A stretch of 64,000 nt of DNA from Nodularia sphaerocarpa UHCC 0038 (GCF_022376295.1 NZ_CP060140.1:1802356-1866355); one strand, 5' to 3'. Shown: positions 44,420-54,654, counted from the first letter of the stretch. The notes: a model not told the origin generated them from the sequence alone. Made by a program: numbers and translations.

Positions 44420-45703
44420 GTGAGCATAGAAACTCTCATTGAGCAAGCTACCATCCCCCCAAAATCAGGTTCTATGTCATCCAGTCCTTTTGACGCTGAT
44501 AGCTTCGATAAAGCGGTAATGTCAACTTATGGCCGGTTTCCCCTAGCTTTAGACCGGGGTGCTGGCTGTCGCGTTTGGGATACCCAGGGACGTGAATATC
44601 TGGACTTTGTAGCCGGAATTGCCACTTGCACCCTCGGACACGCCCACCCAGCGATGGTGGAAGCGGTAACACGCCAAATGCAGAAGCTGCATCATGTTTC
44701 CAATTTGTACTATATTCCCGAACAAGGTGAATTAGCCCAATGGATAGTTGAACATTCCTGTGCAGATCGGGTATTTTTCTGCAATTCTGGCGCTGAGGCT
44801 AACGAAGCAGCCATTAAACTGGCGCGCAAATATGCCCACACAGTTCTAGACATTGACAAACCGATTATTTTAACCGCCAATGCTAGTTTCCACGGTCGGA
44901 CTTTGGCGACAATTACCGCTACCGGACAACCGAAGTATCAAAAATACTTTGATCCTTTAGTACCAGGTTTTGAATATGTCCCTTATAACGATATTAATGC
45001 TATAGAGGCAGCAATTAGTGAATTAGATGAAGGAGATTATCACGTAGCGGCAATTTTAATTGAACCTTTGCAAGGAGAAGGCGGTGTGCGTCCTGGTGAT
45101 GTCGCTTACTTCCAAAAGCTGCGTCAAGTTTGTGATGAAACTGGCGTTTTGTTGATGTTCGACGAAGTGCAAGTTGGTATGGGACGCAGTGGTAAGTTAT
45201 GGGGTTATGAACATCTGGGCGTGGAACCGGATATCTTTACCAGTGCTAAAGGTTTGGGTGGCGGTATCCCCATTGGGGCGATGATGAGTAAGAAGTTCTG
45301 CGATGTCTTTGAACCAGGAGAACACGCCAGCACTTTTGGCGGTAATCCTTTTGTTTGTGGTGTGGCGCTGGCTGTTTGTCAGACTTTGGAAAAAGAGAAT
45401 ATTTTGCAGAATGTGGAAGATAGGGGTATACAGTTGCGAAATGGTTTAAATGCGATCGCAGCTAAATATCCTCACCATATTTCTGATGTCCGGGGTTGGG
45501 GTTTAATCAATGGTCTGGAGTTACAAGCAGATATTCAGTTAACCGCAGCTGATATTGTCAAGGCTGCTATAGACAAAGGCGTTTTGCTTGTCCCAGCCGG
45601 TCCGAAAGTTGTCCGCTTTGTACCACCGTTGATTGTGACTGAGGCGGAGGTGAATTTGGCTTTGCAAGCTGTTGAAGAGGCGATCGCTTCTCTGACAATT
45701 TAA
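44420..45703 (+). CDS. argD: Acetylornithine aminotransferase ArgD
   Basis: A 427-residue class III PLP aminotransferase for arginine synthesis (N-acetylornithine plus 2-oxoglutarate). Visible are GHAHPAMVEAV, FCNSGAEANEAAIKLARK, LIEPLQGEGGV, LMFDEVQVGMGRSG and the PLP lysine Lys277 in SAKGLGGG. I start it at the GTG at 44,420, where AGGAGG stands about seven bases upstream; the frame itself begins at 44,381. It is a single gene here, as usual for arg genes in cyanobacteria. Confidence 0.93.
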   Translation: MSIETLIEQATIPPKSGSMSSSPFDADSFDKAVMSTYGRFPLALDRGAGCRVWDTQGREYLDFVAGIATCTLGHAHPAMVEAVTRQMQKLHHVSNLYYIPEQGELAQWIVEHSCADRVFFCNSGAEANEAAIKLARKYAHTVLDIDKPIILTANASFHGRTLATITATGQPKYQKYFDPLVPGFEYVPYNDINAIEAAISELDEGDYHVAAILIEPLQGEGGVRPGDVAYFQKLRQVCDETGVLLMFDEVQVGMGRSGKLWGYEHLGVEPDIFTSAKGLGGGIPIGAMMSKKFCDVFEPGEHASTFGGNPFVCGVALAVCQTLEKENILQNVEDRGIQLRNGLNAIAAKYPHHISDVRGWGLINGLELQADIQLTAADIVKAAIDKGVLLVPAGPKVVRFVPPLIVTEAEVNLALQAVEEAIASLTI

Positions 45704-45766
45704 GCCATAATCAGCGAGGATGGGTTTTTCTGCCTGTCTCTCGCTTTTTTTAGTTTTAGAGTTTGT

Positions 45767-45793
45767 CTCACGCAGAGGCGCAGAGGCGCAGAG
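45767..45793. repeat. STRR-type tandem heptamers (CGCAGAG)
   Basis: CTCACGCAGAGGCGCAGAGG and a further unit, the inverted form of the repeat at 4343. It lies between argD and tsaB, which converge. Confidence 0.65.
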
Positions 45794-45822
45794 TGAGGAG
45801 GGGGAGAGAAATCTGTTAACTG

Positions 45823-46482
45823 TTAACTGTCTACAGGGTGTTGTCCGTAGTATGGTATGGCCTCGAACCAATGAGGATGTTTACCTTGTTGCCATTCTAA
45901 ATACGCTAGTTCTAAAATACTGCTGACGGTTGTAGCTAAACCAGATGTGGCTTTAATTAGTTGATATTCACTCTGCCAATTCGTTAAGATTTCTTGCCAT
46001 GCTTCTGGTGTAAATACGGTGTCTGGTAATAAGGTTCTGATACTCAAGTTGTCAGCCGATATTTGGTAAATAGCACCGAAGATTTTTCCCCGTTGTGCTG
46101 CCATTTCTACGGCTATAACTGCTGGTTTTGATTGATTTTGACCTTTGTTCGCCCAAGCTACTGCGGCTAAGGTGGAAATGGCAAATACGGGGATATTTAA
46201 CTGTTGCCCCAAGGTGCGGGCAATTACTAAACCAATGCGAGTCCCTGTGAATCCTCCTGGACCTTTAGCTACGGCAATAAATGCTACATTTGCCCAGGTC
46301 TGGGGTTTGATAAAATCTATTAAATATTGATGTACGTAACTAGATAAATCACGCCCCAAATCCCAAGTATCAGCGCGAGTTTCACCAGCAAAATTACTGA
46401 TAGCCAACCCCAATTCGGGAGTTGTGGTGTGTAGCGAGATGGCGTATTTTTCGGCTGCAAGGTTTTGTAGTTCTGGGGTCAA
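45823..46482 (-). CDS. tsaB: TsaB, tRNA threonylcarbamoyladenosine synthesis protein
   Basis: A 219-residue TsaB/YeaZ protein with the ASKHA-fold start (ISLHTTTPELGLAI), the family signature GPGGFTGTRIG near residue 75, and AISTLAAVAWA. TsaB is the scaffold partner of TsaD in the t6A37 modification of ANN-decoding tRNAs and has no activity alone. The N-terminal D of the DTS motif is replaced by H here, which occurs in cyanobacterial members as far as I recall. Confidence 0.9.
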   Translation of the reverse strand: MTPELQNLAAEKYAISLHTTTPELGLAISNFAGETRADTWDLGRDLSSYVHQYLIDFIKPQTWANVAFIAVAKGPGGFTGTRIGLVIARTLGQQLNIPVFAISTLAAVAWANKGQNQSKPAVIAVEMAAQRGKIFGAIYQISADNLSIRTLLPDTVFTPEAWQEILTNWQSEYQLIKATSGLATTVSSILELAYLEWQQGKHPHWFEAIPYYGQHPVDS

Positions 46483-46576
46483 GGTTAATTAAACTGTTAA
46501 TAATTTAGGGGTGATGTATTTATTCAATCACATAATTGTGGCTTTATATAGCGTTTCCTAATCATATAAGTTATGT

Positions 46577-46622
46577 CATAGCCCCCTCCTCGCTTGCACC
46601 GGAGGGGGTTGGGGGTGGGGTT
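46577..46622. repeat. C-rich/G-rich dispersed repeat
   Basis: CATAGCCCCCTCCTCGC and GGAGGGGGTTGGGGGTGGGG with a short loop. Same family as 717-812. Confidence 0.75.
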
Positions 46623-46678
46623 CAAGTACCTACTCAAGTGAATAGTAGCCGCTTTGAATATCCAACAATTAGTTTTCA

Positions 46679-46927
46679 TCACGTCGGTACGAGTTCACCG
46701 GGACGCAATTTCGACCATTTACCCATTTCTCGCTTGAAGCTGAGACAACCCACAACGTCCCATTCCATTTCAATCATTTCCCCGCTGGTGCGGATGTTGA
46801 CGTTAATTGAGGGTTCATTGGGGTCAAAGGTGGGATTTTCGGTTAAATGGGGCTGTTGGTGTTGTGCTTCTACGGCGTGGTAGGTTTCACAACTGTCTAC
46901 GTAGTGGCAGTTCACACAAATACACAT
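46679..46927 (-). CDS. ycf34: Ycf34 family protein
   Basis: An 82-residue protein starting MCICVNCHYVDSCETYHAVE, the Ycf34 signature, with cysteines at positions 2, 4, 7 and 13 and one more in DVVGCLSF. Ycf34 of cyanobacteria and algal plastids binds an iron-sulfur cluster and influences photosynthetic electron flow. The length equals that of the family. It is a single gene, divergent from the CCA-adding enzyme gene. Confidence 0.92.
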   Translation of the reverse strand: MCICVNCHYVDSCETYHAVEAQHQQPHLTENPTFDPNEPSINVNIRTSGEMIEMEWDVVGCLSFKREMGKWSKLRPGELVPT

Positions 46928-47011
46928 AATAGAACTGTCTCCAAAAACCTTTGTTTATTGCTAATGTAACTTAAGCCCAAGTTTTATTCACTATTTGTTG
47001 GGTTGATTTTT

Positions 47012-48289
47012 ATGACAATCCACGGTTTGATATATCCGACTCTAGTTCCCGACAATTGGCCTTTTGGCTTGGAATGGTTGCCGCAACCTGCTTATATTGT
47101 CGGTGGTGCGGTACGGGATGCTCTTTTGGGTAGGACTCGTGAATACTTGGATCTGGATTTTATTATACCATCTGGGGCGGTGGCAGTCGCTCAGGCGATC
47201 GCTCGTCATTATCAAGCTGGTTTTGTGCTATTAGATCCTCAAAGGCAAATCGCCCGTGTAGTATTTCCCCAAGCTACAGTTGATTTTGCCCAACAGGAAG
47301 GCGATAGTTTAGAGACTGATTTGCATAGAAGAGATTTTACAATTAATGCGATCGCTTACAATCCCCATACCGCAGAAATCATCGACCCCTTACAAGGGCG
47401 TACTGACTTAAAACAAGGTATCTTGCGAATGGTATCAGCAGCCAACCTCAAAGACGATCCTCTACGATTAATGCGGGCATATCGTCAAGCCGCCCAACTT
47501 GATTTTACCATTGAGCCAACTACCCAAGCAACTATTCAGACTTTGGCATCATACATAACCGAAGTCGCAGCCGAACGAGTGCGGGTAGAAATTAATTATT
47601 TATTAGCAAATCCTCAAGGTACATTTTGGCTCAGAAAAGCCGCAGAAAATAATTTACTTGCACCTTTCTTCCCAAATGCTACCCTTGAAAGCTGGGAAAA
47701 ACTAGCAAAAGTGGAGATAGTAGCCGCTTTAATTGCTCAAAATTCGCCCCACTTCAGTAGAGAACTGCAAAAATCTGTGCGCGACACCGTAAAAACTACT
47801 TGGTTAGGTATTGCTAAACTAGCTTGTCTGGTTCATCCTCATACAGAACTTGCAGAAATAGAATTGCAAAAACTCACTTATAGCCGTGCGGAAATTAAAG
47901 CTGTCACCACCGCGCTTCAACTTTTTCCGCAGCTAAAATCAGCCCATAAGTCTGTGCGAGAACAGTATTTTTTCTTCCAAGAAGCGGGAAATGTATTTGC
48001 GGCTACAATAATTTTAGCCTTAGTAGATAATAATTTGGTATCGGCGATGCCTGGCGACCAGTCGCTACGCGTCTACGCACCATTAATCAGCCGTTACCTG
48101 AACCCTGATGACCTGGTTGCTCATCCCACTAAAATAATCAGTGGTGACGAACTAATAATAGCATTAAATATTTCACCTTCGCCGAAATTGGGCGAATTAT
48201 TAACAGAAATTGCCGTAGCCCAAGCTGAGGGTAAAATTTCCACTCCAGAAGAAGCGATCGCCTTGGCTCAAAGTTTACTAGTAGACTAG
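47012..48289 (+). CDS. cca: CCA tRNA nucleotidyltransferase (poly(A) polymerase family)
   Basis: A 425-residue class II nucleotidyltransferase. It has YIVGGAVRDALLGRTREYLDLDFI with the DxD catalytic pair, RRDFTINAIAYNP, DPLRLMRAYRQAAQLDF, and a helical C-terminal half. Such enzymes add CCA to tRNAs, needed here because the tRNA-Cys gene encodes none. Some cyanobacterial paralogs add only CC or A. I start it at 47,012; the frame opens at a TTG at 47,003. Confidence 0.9.
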   Translation: MTIHGLIYPTLVPDNWPFGLEWLPQPAYIVGGAVRDALLGRTREYLDLDFIIPSGAVAVAQAIARHYQAGFVLLDPQRQIARVVFPQATVDFAQQEGDSLETDLHRRDFTINAIAYNPHTAEIIDPLQGRTDLKQGILRMVSAANLKDDPLRLMRAYRQAAQLDFTIEPTTQATIQTLASYITEVAAERVRVEINYLLANPQGTFWLRKAAENNLLAPFFPNATLESWEKLAKVEIVAALIAQNSPHFSRELQKSVRDTVKTTWLGIAKLACLVHPHTELAEIELQKLTYSRAEIKAVTTALQLFPQLKSAHKSVREQYFFFQEAGNVFAATIILALVDNNLVSAMPGDQSLRVYAPLISRYLNPDDLVAHPTKIISGDELIIALNISPSPKLGELLTEIAVAQAEGKISTPEEAIALAQSLLVD

Positions 48290-48300
48290 TAAAGACAAAT

Positions 48301-48461
48301 TAAGTGTAGGGTGTGTTGTCGCGCAGCGCAACGCACCGTCAAAACTTCGGCTTCAGTTTCAACAATTCCAGGTGCGTTAGCCTTACGGCATAACACACCC
48401 TACGAATAATTTATATTTCTTCATATACATGGAATTTTTCTGACCGACTTACTTAGTTTGC
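48301..48461 (+). repeat. About 150-180-bp dispersed hairpin element (MITE-like), copy 2
   Basis: Same block order as at 17,698: GTGTAGGGTGTGTTGTCGCG, GGTGCGTTAGCCTTACGGC, ACACACCCTACGAA, TATATTTCTTCAT and CGACTTACTTAG. It lies just downstream of the cca gene. Confidence 0.8.
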
Positions 48462-48491
48462 ATATTTAAATTAGGGCGTTGCTGAAACAAA

Positions 48492-48533
48492 GTATAAATT
48501 TAAATGTAGAGACGTTCTATGGAAGGTTTCTAC
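48492..48533. repeat. Degenerate GTAGAGACG palindrome
   Basis: GTATAAATTTAAAT (also found at 841-854) is followed by an imperfect 28-base palindrome starting GTAGAGACGTTCTATGG. The link between both blocks suggests a larger mobile repeat. The rest of 48,534-49,038 shows nothing recognisable. Confidence 0.65.
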
Positions 48534-49038
48534 AGGGGTTTTGACATGATCACAAATCCTGTTCATAGTTCAAATCAGCAACGCCTAAATTAGATTAAAC
48601 TCTTGTGGGGAGGGCAAAAATGCCATAGCTACTAACCCCTAAGATTTCCCAAAATTAACCTAATTCAACATCAAAGAAGCCTTACAGGTGGAGATAGCTT
48701 TCATCCCAGGAACTTAAGTACGAAAAACGCAACTGCGTTCCTGTTTCTGTTGGGGGTTTTCAGCGTCTTTCTGATAAGCGATACAATTATTCTATATATG
48801 AAGTGTATAGTCACCAATAATATAATTTACATTAAATTATATTATATTGCTGCCAATCAGGTCAAGTAGGTAAGCATGAATAAACCAAACTATGTTACGA
48901 CTGGTAAACAGCACCCAAACCCTTACTAATGACTAATGACGACTAGCTAGTTAACCTTATTTACGCCGTCCTATTTATTTTACACAAATCAATTGGAGAT
49001 TTCGCAAAAATTAGGTTTAAATCCTGGAATTTGACATC

Positions 49039-52000
49039 ATGCCAAATCAAGAAAATTACCAGCAGACCAATATAACTGAGTTATCATTACTACAACAAAT
49101 CCCAGAATTAGAGTCATTAGATACACCCATCAATCCTTTGCAGTCAAAAAAAATAAAATTACCAGCAGAAAGTCAAAAACATGAGTTGGTAATTAGTTCT
49201 ACTCAAGAAGAGGGGATGATTTTTCAGCTAGCTGATACAACCATACAAGCCTGTAATTCTGCTGCTGAAAACATTTTAGGCTATCAGATGCAGCAAATAC
49301 TGGGAAAAACTTTTTTTGCACCGCCCTGGCAAATTATTCATGAAAATGGCTCAATTGTCACACCAGAAACACATCCGGCTATAGTTGCTCTCCAAACAAG
49401 CCAGCCATGTAAAAATATTGTGATGGGCTTTTATAACCCCACTGGTAAATTGCGATGGTTATTGTTAAATTGCCAGCCTTTATTTCAAGCTAATCAAGCT
49501 GCTCCCTATGCTGTTGTCACTACATTTATCGATATTACTGAAATAAAACTTCAACAATTTAGCAGCGATGCTAATATTCAAATAAATAAAAAATTATTCA
49601 TAACTAGTAACCAAAGTCAACCTCCTAAAGATTTATCACAGGGTGATTTTTGGAATTTTTCCGTTGACTTATTATGTATTACGAATTTAGATGGGCATTT
49701 TGATCAAATAAACTCTGCTTTTATTCAAACGCTGGGTTACTCATTTGAGGAACTAGTTTCTTACTCTTGGATGGATTTGATTCATCCAAATGACCAAACA
49801 GCAACTAAAACAGAAATCAAGAAACTGAAAACAAGTATACCCAGTATATACTTAGAAAATCGCTATCGTTGTCAAGATGGGTCTTACAAATGGCTGGGTT
49901 GGACCGTAACTCAGGTAACAGAAGCACAACTGATATATGCAGTTGCACGAGATATAAGTGCCTATAAGCCAGAAATCAAACAACAGGCTTTAGAATGCAC
50001 AGCACAATTATTACCAGCCAATGCCATTTTAGCTGAACGAGAAGTCCTTTACCGCACCCTGATGCAGCATATCCCCAATGGTGCGGTTTACTTGTTTGAC
50101 CATAATTTACGCTACTTGGTGTGTGAAGGTACTGAGTTAGCAGTGGTGGGACTAGAAGCCAATTCCATGATTGGCAAAACTGTGGGGGAAGTGTTTCCTG
50201 GGGAAACGTCCCAAGTCATAGAACCTTTGTATCGTGCAGCTTTATCAGGTAAAACGACAGTTAAAGAAATCACTTATCAAAATCAAATCTACGAAACACA
50301 TACTGTCCCTGTTCGCAACCAGCAAGGAAAAATTTTTGCGGGAATGATGCTACAGCAGAATGTGACTAGTTGTAAGCAAAACGAAGCCCTCTTGTCCTTG
50401 CAAAAAGATATTTTAGAATTGATTGCTACTGGTGTATCTCTTCAGGAAGTATTGATAAATTTAGTCCAGTCCATCGAGGCTAAGGTAAATCAAGTTTTTT
50501 GCTCGATTATGTTACTAGATGAATCCCAAACCAAATTACATCTTACTGTTGGCTCTAGTCTACCTGAGAAATATATTCAAGCATTAGCAGATGGTGTGCC
50601 TGTGGGTGCAGAAATAGGCAGTTGTGGCACAGCTGCTTATACAAAAAAAACGGTAATTGTCTCAGATATTGCTAATGATGCGAAATGGGTACAATATCGG
50701 GATTTAGCATTGCTTCACAATCTCAAAGCTTGTTGGTCTGCACCGATTTTAGATAGCCAAGGCCATATCTTAGGAACCTTTGCACTGTACTATTCTACAC
50801 CGCGCAGTCCGCAAAGATTAGAGCAAGAACTGATCGAGAGTGCATCTCACCTCGCAGGTGTGGCCATTGAGCGACATCGCTCACAACAGGCGTTGCAACA
50901 AAGTGAATATCTATTACGGTTGATGACTGAAACTATTCCGCAACAGGTATGGACAGCATTACCTAATGGTGAAGTGGATTACTATAACCAGAGGTGGCGC
51001 GATTTTACAGGTAAGACACTGGAACAACTGCAAGCTCATGGGTGGTCTGAGATTGTGCATCCAGAAGATTTAGCAAGGGTGGAAAAACTGTGGAATCACG
51101 CTGTGCAAACTGGTAGCGAATACGAGTCAGAGGCTCGCTTGCTTTCTAAGAGTGGGGAATATCGTTGGATTTTAGGACAGGCTCTGCCTTTATGTGACCA
51201 AGAAGGAAATATAGTTAAATGGTACGGTACTAACACTGACATTACAGATCATATCCAAGCTAGGGAAGCTTTCAAAGCCAGCGAATTAAATTTTCGGACT
51301 TTAGCAGACACCATGCCACAGATTGTCTGGACTGCTCGGCCTGATGGCTGGTTAGACTACTATAACCAACGCTGGTTTGACTATACAGGCATGACTTTAG
51401 AACAAACTCAAGGTTGGAGCTGGGAACCTGTACTGCACCCCGAAGATGTACAAATAACCGTAGATACTTGGAGTGAATGCCTTCGTACAGGTAGAATTTA
51501 TGACATAGAATACCGCTTCCGTCGTGCTAGTGATGGGCAGTATCGCTGGCATCTGGGTCGAGCTTTTCCTTTACGTAACCACAAAGGAGAGATTATCAAG
51601 TGGTTTGGTTCTTGTACTGATATTGATGATTATAAACGGTCAGAATCCGCTCTGTGGAATGCCTTGCAACAGCAACAAGCAGCGCGTGCAGATGCGGAAA
51701 AAGCCAATCGCATTAAAGATGAGTTTCTCGCAGTCCTTTCCCATGAACTGCGAACCCCACTTAATCCGATTCTGGGTTGGGCGCATCTGTTGAAAACTGG
51801 CAAGCTGGACAAACCAAAGACTGCTCAAGCTATAGAAACTATTGAACGCAATGCCAAATTACAGGTTGACTTGATTGAAGATTTACTAGATGTATCCCGC
51901 ATCCTCCAGGGTAAACTCACTTTAAATGTTTCCAGCGTGAATCTAGCAAAGACGATTTCAGCAGCATTAGAGTCTGTGAGTTTAGCTGCTGCTGCTAAAG

Positions 52001-52854
52001 AAATTACCATTCAGACGATGTTGGCGGCCAATATCGGGCAAGTTACAGGGGACTCAGTTCGCTTACAACAAATTGTCTGGAATCTTCTGTCTAATGCTGT
52101 TAAGTTTACCTCTTTGGGGGGGAAAGTGGAAGTACGGCTAGAGGAATCTGCTTCTATGGCTCAAATCCAAGTTAGTGATACAGGTAAAGGTATTAGCCCG
52201 GAATTTTTGCCATACATATTTGATTACTTTCGTCAAGAAGATGGTTCAATTACCAGAAAATTTGGGGGACTAGGCTTAGGACTAGCAATTGTCCGGCAGT
52301 TAGTAGAGTTACATGGTGGCACTGTTAAGGCTGAGAGTTCAGGTGAAGGACAGGGAGCAACTTTTACTGTGAGACTACCGTTGTGTAGAAGCGTAGCGAC
52401 AAGTCGCCAGACATCGCCTCAGCCAGCAGAGATAGTATTAGATAATACGCCACCGTCAACAACTTTAAATTTAAATGGCATGAAAATTTTAGTTGTGGAT
52501 GATGATGCAGACTCGCGGGATTTTATCGCCTTTGTGCTGAAAACGTATGGCGCAGAAGTGACTAAAGTAGCTTCTGCATGGGAAGCATTTGAAGTTATAG
52601 TCCAGTCCCGTCCAGATGTTTTAGTCAGCGATATTGGGATGCCTTTGATGGATGGCTATGAATTGTTACGCAAACTGAGGGTTTTACCGCCGGAAACAGG
52701 TGGACAAGTTCCGGCGATCGCTCTCACAGCATTTGCGGCTGAGTATGACCAACAACAGGCGATCGCCGCAGGGTTTCAAATGCACATTCCTAAGCCAGTG
52801 GAACCAGATACTTTAGCCGCCGCAGTTGTGCAATTAGTTCAGAATAATTCATAA
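49039..52854 (+). CDS. Hybrid histidine kinase with PAS and GAF domains and receiver
   Basis: A 1271-residue soluble sensor kinase. By pattern it has PAS-type domains at about 60-165, 205-315 and 345-445, a GAF domain at about 455-615, and two more PAS/PAC at about 625-750 and 755-880 (paired WxxxxHPEDxxxxxxxW motifs). HisKA follows with His902 in LSHELRTPLN, then HATPase with N box LLSNAVKF, G1 DTGKGI and G2 GLGLGLAI. A C-terminal receiver has Asp1198 in VSDIGMP and Lys in IPKPVE. No membrane helix is visible, so it senses cytoplasmic signals. The ligand is unknown and no partner regulator lies nearby. Confidence 0.92.
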   Translation: MPNQENYQQTNITELSLLQQIPELESLDTPINPLQSKKIKLPAESQKHELVISSTQEEGMIFQLADTTIQACNSAAENILGYQMQQILGKTFFAPPWQIIHENGSIVTPETHPAIVALQTSQPCKNIVMGFYNPTGKLRWLLLNCQPLFQANQAAPYAVVTTFIDITEIKLQQFSSDANIQINKKLFITSNQSQPPKDLSQGDFWNFSVDLLCITNLDGHFDQINSAFIQTLGYSFEELVSYSWMDLIHPNDQTATKTEIKKLKTSIPSIYLENRYRCQDGSYKWLGWTVTQVTEAQLIYAVARDISAYKPEIKQQALECTAQLLPANAILAEREVLYRTLMQHIPNGAVYLFDHNLRYLVCEGTELAVVGLEANSMIGKTVGEVFPGETSQVIEPLYRAALSGKTTVKEITYQNQIYETHTVPVRNQQGKIFAGMMLQQNVTSCKQNEALLSLQKDILELIATGVSLQEVLINLVQSIEAKVNQVFCSIMLLDESQTKLHLTVGSSLPEKYIQALADGVPVGAEIGSCGTAAYTKKTVIVSDIANDAKWVQYRDLALLHNLKACWSAPILDSQGHILGTFALYYSTPRSPQRLEQELIESASHLAGVAIERHRSQQALQQSEYLLRLMTETIPQQVWTALPNGEVDYYNQRWRDFTGKTLEQLQAHGWSEIVHPEDLARVEKLWNHAVQTGSEYESEARLLSKSGEYRWILGQALPLCDQEGNIVKWYGTNTDITDHIQAREAFKASELNFRTLADTMPQIVWTARPDGWLDYYNQRWFDYTGMTLEQTQGWSWEPVLHPEDVQITVDTWSECLRTGRIYDIEYRFRRASDGQYRWHLGRAFPLRNHKGEIIKWFGSCTDIDDYKRSESALWNALQQQQAARADAEKANRIKDEFLAVLSHELRTPLNPILGWAHLLKTGKLDKPKTAQAIETIERNAKLQVDLIEDLLDVSRILQGKLTLNVSSVNLAKTISAALESVSLAAAAKEITIQTMLAANIGQVTGDSVRLQQIVWNLLSNAVKFTSLGGKVEVRLEESASMAQIQVSDTGKGISPEFLPYIFDYFRQEDGSITRKFGGLGLGLAIVRQLVELHGGTVKAESSGEGQGATFTVRLPLCRSVATSRQTSPQPAEIVLDNTPPSTTLNLNGMKILVVDDDADSRDFIAFVLKTYGAEVTKVASAWEAFEVIVQSRPDVLVSDIGMPLMDGYELLRKLRVLPPETGGQVPAIALTAFAAEYDQQQAIAAGFQMHIPKPVEPDTLAAAVVQLVQNNS

Positions 52855-52869
52855 CTTAGACCTTTCGGG

Positions 52870-54075
52870 TCAATGGATGGCAAAGTTAGACGGGTCTTGA
52901 TCTCGTCTATGCTGAGTGGGAATAGGGTCTGGCTGCCCATTACCTGCAAGGGCTGCGGTTTTTTCCAGGGATTCCCGCAATCGCTTGGCTGCATAGATGG
53001 ACATATCTCGCGGTACATTAATGCGATCGCGCAAATATCGCAAAGCAACATCAGACCCCGATGGCGGTACACAGTCTTCACCAGTCATCATCTGAGTTAA
53101 AGCACAACGTAGCGCTTGATCAAACAATTTATCATCTAAAGGGTTAACTCGGATAATATTCATGCGGTGTTTGATAGTTCGTTGCAGAGCCTCTATACGG
53201 GAATTTTCCGGTTCTGGATAAGAAACATCTGGTAGTCCAAACCAGGGACCATTATCCACCCGCGCTTTATTGAGAAGCATCTGAGTTTCGCCGTTTTCCC
53301 AACAGCCCCCCATCTGGGGCGGTAAATCATGTGCGTGGGTATGAAAGTCGCTCTGAGTACCTCGGTAAGTAGGTCGGCTTTCCATTGCCGCAAACCATGC
53401 GCTTAAGCGAGGGTTCTCCTCTCGTAGCGAGTAGCCCTTGTAGTAGTAAAGGCTCGCATTCATCCGTTCGAGATATGGCGTAAAAATCACATCGACGATG
53501 CCGAAGCTATCCAGAAAGTAAGGGCTTGGGGTGCGACCCAAAGCCTCCTCGACCTTAGCCACCACTGAAATAAATTGTTCTCGGTGGCGTTGTTCTTGTT
53601 GAGAGGAACCGGCCTTAGAACAGAGCCACATACACCAAGCTCTAAATAAAAGTCGTTCTAATCGACGTAGAGTCAGCACCCTGGGGTCTTCCATCCCTTG
53701 GCTCAATAAAGCAAAAACCTGTTCCAAAGCGAGCAAAATATCATCGCTTTCTGTAATAATTCGTCCATCTAACTCGATTGCAGGGAGCATTCCTGATGGG
53801 ACTTTACGTTTGTACCAACTTTCTTTTTCCCCGTAGCAGAACATTGTCACTTTTTCGATACGGTAGGGGATCTGTTTTTCCTCTAGCCATAACCAAACTT
53901 TTTGACAATAAGGACACCAAGCGTGGTTATCGCGGTACAGCGTTACCCGCACATCCGATTCAGGCTGACCAAACAAGCGTAACCTGGCTCTAGCGTTGGT
54001 GAGACCATTAACAGTATCTATGTGATAATCCGTGAGGGTTTCTAGTTCTTGCCAGCTTAAGGGTGCAGTAGTCAT
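52870..54075 (-). CDS. Glutathione S-transferase family protein with C-terminal extension
   Basis: A 401-residue protein. A thioredoxin-like GST N-domain (VTLYRDNHAWCPYCQKVWLWLE) has a CPYC pair at residues 54-57, as in glutaredoxin or omega-type GSTs, and VPSGMLPAIELDGRIITESDDI for glutathione binding. A helical GST C-domain follows to about residue 245. The last 150 residues are an extra helical part without a recognised domain. Normal GSTs have about 220 residues, so the extension is notable. Substrate unknown. Confidence 0.85.
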   Translation of the reverse strand: MTTAPLSWQELETLTDYHIDTVNGLTNARARLRLFGQPESDVRVTLYRDNHAWCPYCQKVWLWLEEKQIPYRIEKVTMFCYGEKESWYKRKVPSGMLPAIELDGRIITESDDILLALEQVFALLSQGMEDPRVLTLRRLERLLFRAWCMWLCSKAGSSQQEQRHREQFISVVAKVEEALGRTPSPYFLDSFGIVDVIFTPYLERMNASLYYYKGYSLREENPRLSAWFAAMESRPTYRGTQSDFHTHAHDLPPQMGGCWENGETQMLLNKARVDNGPWFGLPDVSYPEPENSRIEALQRTIKHRMNIIRVNPLDDKLFDQALRCALTQMMTGEDCVPPSGSDVALRYLRDRINVPRDMSIYAAKRLRESLEKTAALAGNGQPDPIPTQHRRDQDPSNFAIH

Positions 54076-54123
54076 GGGTGAGGTAAATTGGTAAAGGTAT
54101 TTCGTAATTTACAATTTTCCCGA

Positions 54124-54654
54124 CTACCTGCCAACATATTTACTAAACAATTGAATAGCGTCGGCAACATTGACATCGCCATCCCCGTTGACATCCAAGA
54201 AAGAATTTAATACAGAATTTCCACTAGTTTGGGGATTTTGGGTATTAGCACCAGATTGCAATAAATTTAATACTAGAGGCACAATCACAGGTAACAATTG
54301 CATAATTGTACCAGCATCCAATCCTGTATGTTGAGAAGCTACCTGTGCAACCTGCTGTTGCATTTGAGGGGGAAACAGGGAACTGACAGCTTGAGGGTTA
54401 GAAGAAGTCCCAGCATATTGATTAACTAATCCTTGGGTTGCTTCATTACCTTCTGAGGCTTGCTTCTGTTGTAAAGCAGAACGTACATAATTACCTACTA
54501 CACCGACAACCGATTGTATAGTTGAAGGATTTGTACCAGTGGCATTACTTAGCTGATTAACAGTATTAATAATACTGCCGAGTTGACCTAAACTAGCTTG
54601 TTGATTGGGATTGCTCACAGCACCGATAATTTGATCAAACAGACCCATAATCAT
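54124..54654 (-). CDS. DUF937 protein with C-terminal EF-hand/dockerin-like motif
   Basis: A 176-residue protein. The N-terminal part (LFDQIIGAVSNPNQQASLGQ to VLNLLQSG) is a small helical DUF937 domain rich in Gln and Asn. The end contains DVNGDGDVNVADAIQLFSKY, a calcium-binding loop like an EF-hand or dockerin half. AGGAG precedes the two possible starts (54,654 and 54,648). No signal peptide. The role is unknown. Confidence 0.83.
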   Translation of the reverse strand: MIMGLFDQIIGAVSNPNQQASLGQLGSIINTVNQLSNATGTNPSTIQSVVGVVGNYVRSALQQKQASEGNEATQGLVNQYAGTSSNPQAVSSLFPPQMQQQVAQVASQHTGLDAGTIMQLLPVIVPLVLNLLQSGANTQNPQTSGNSVLNSFLDVNGDGDVNVADAIQLFSKYVGR

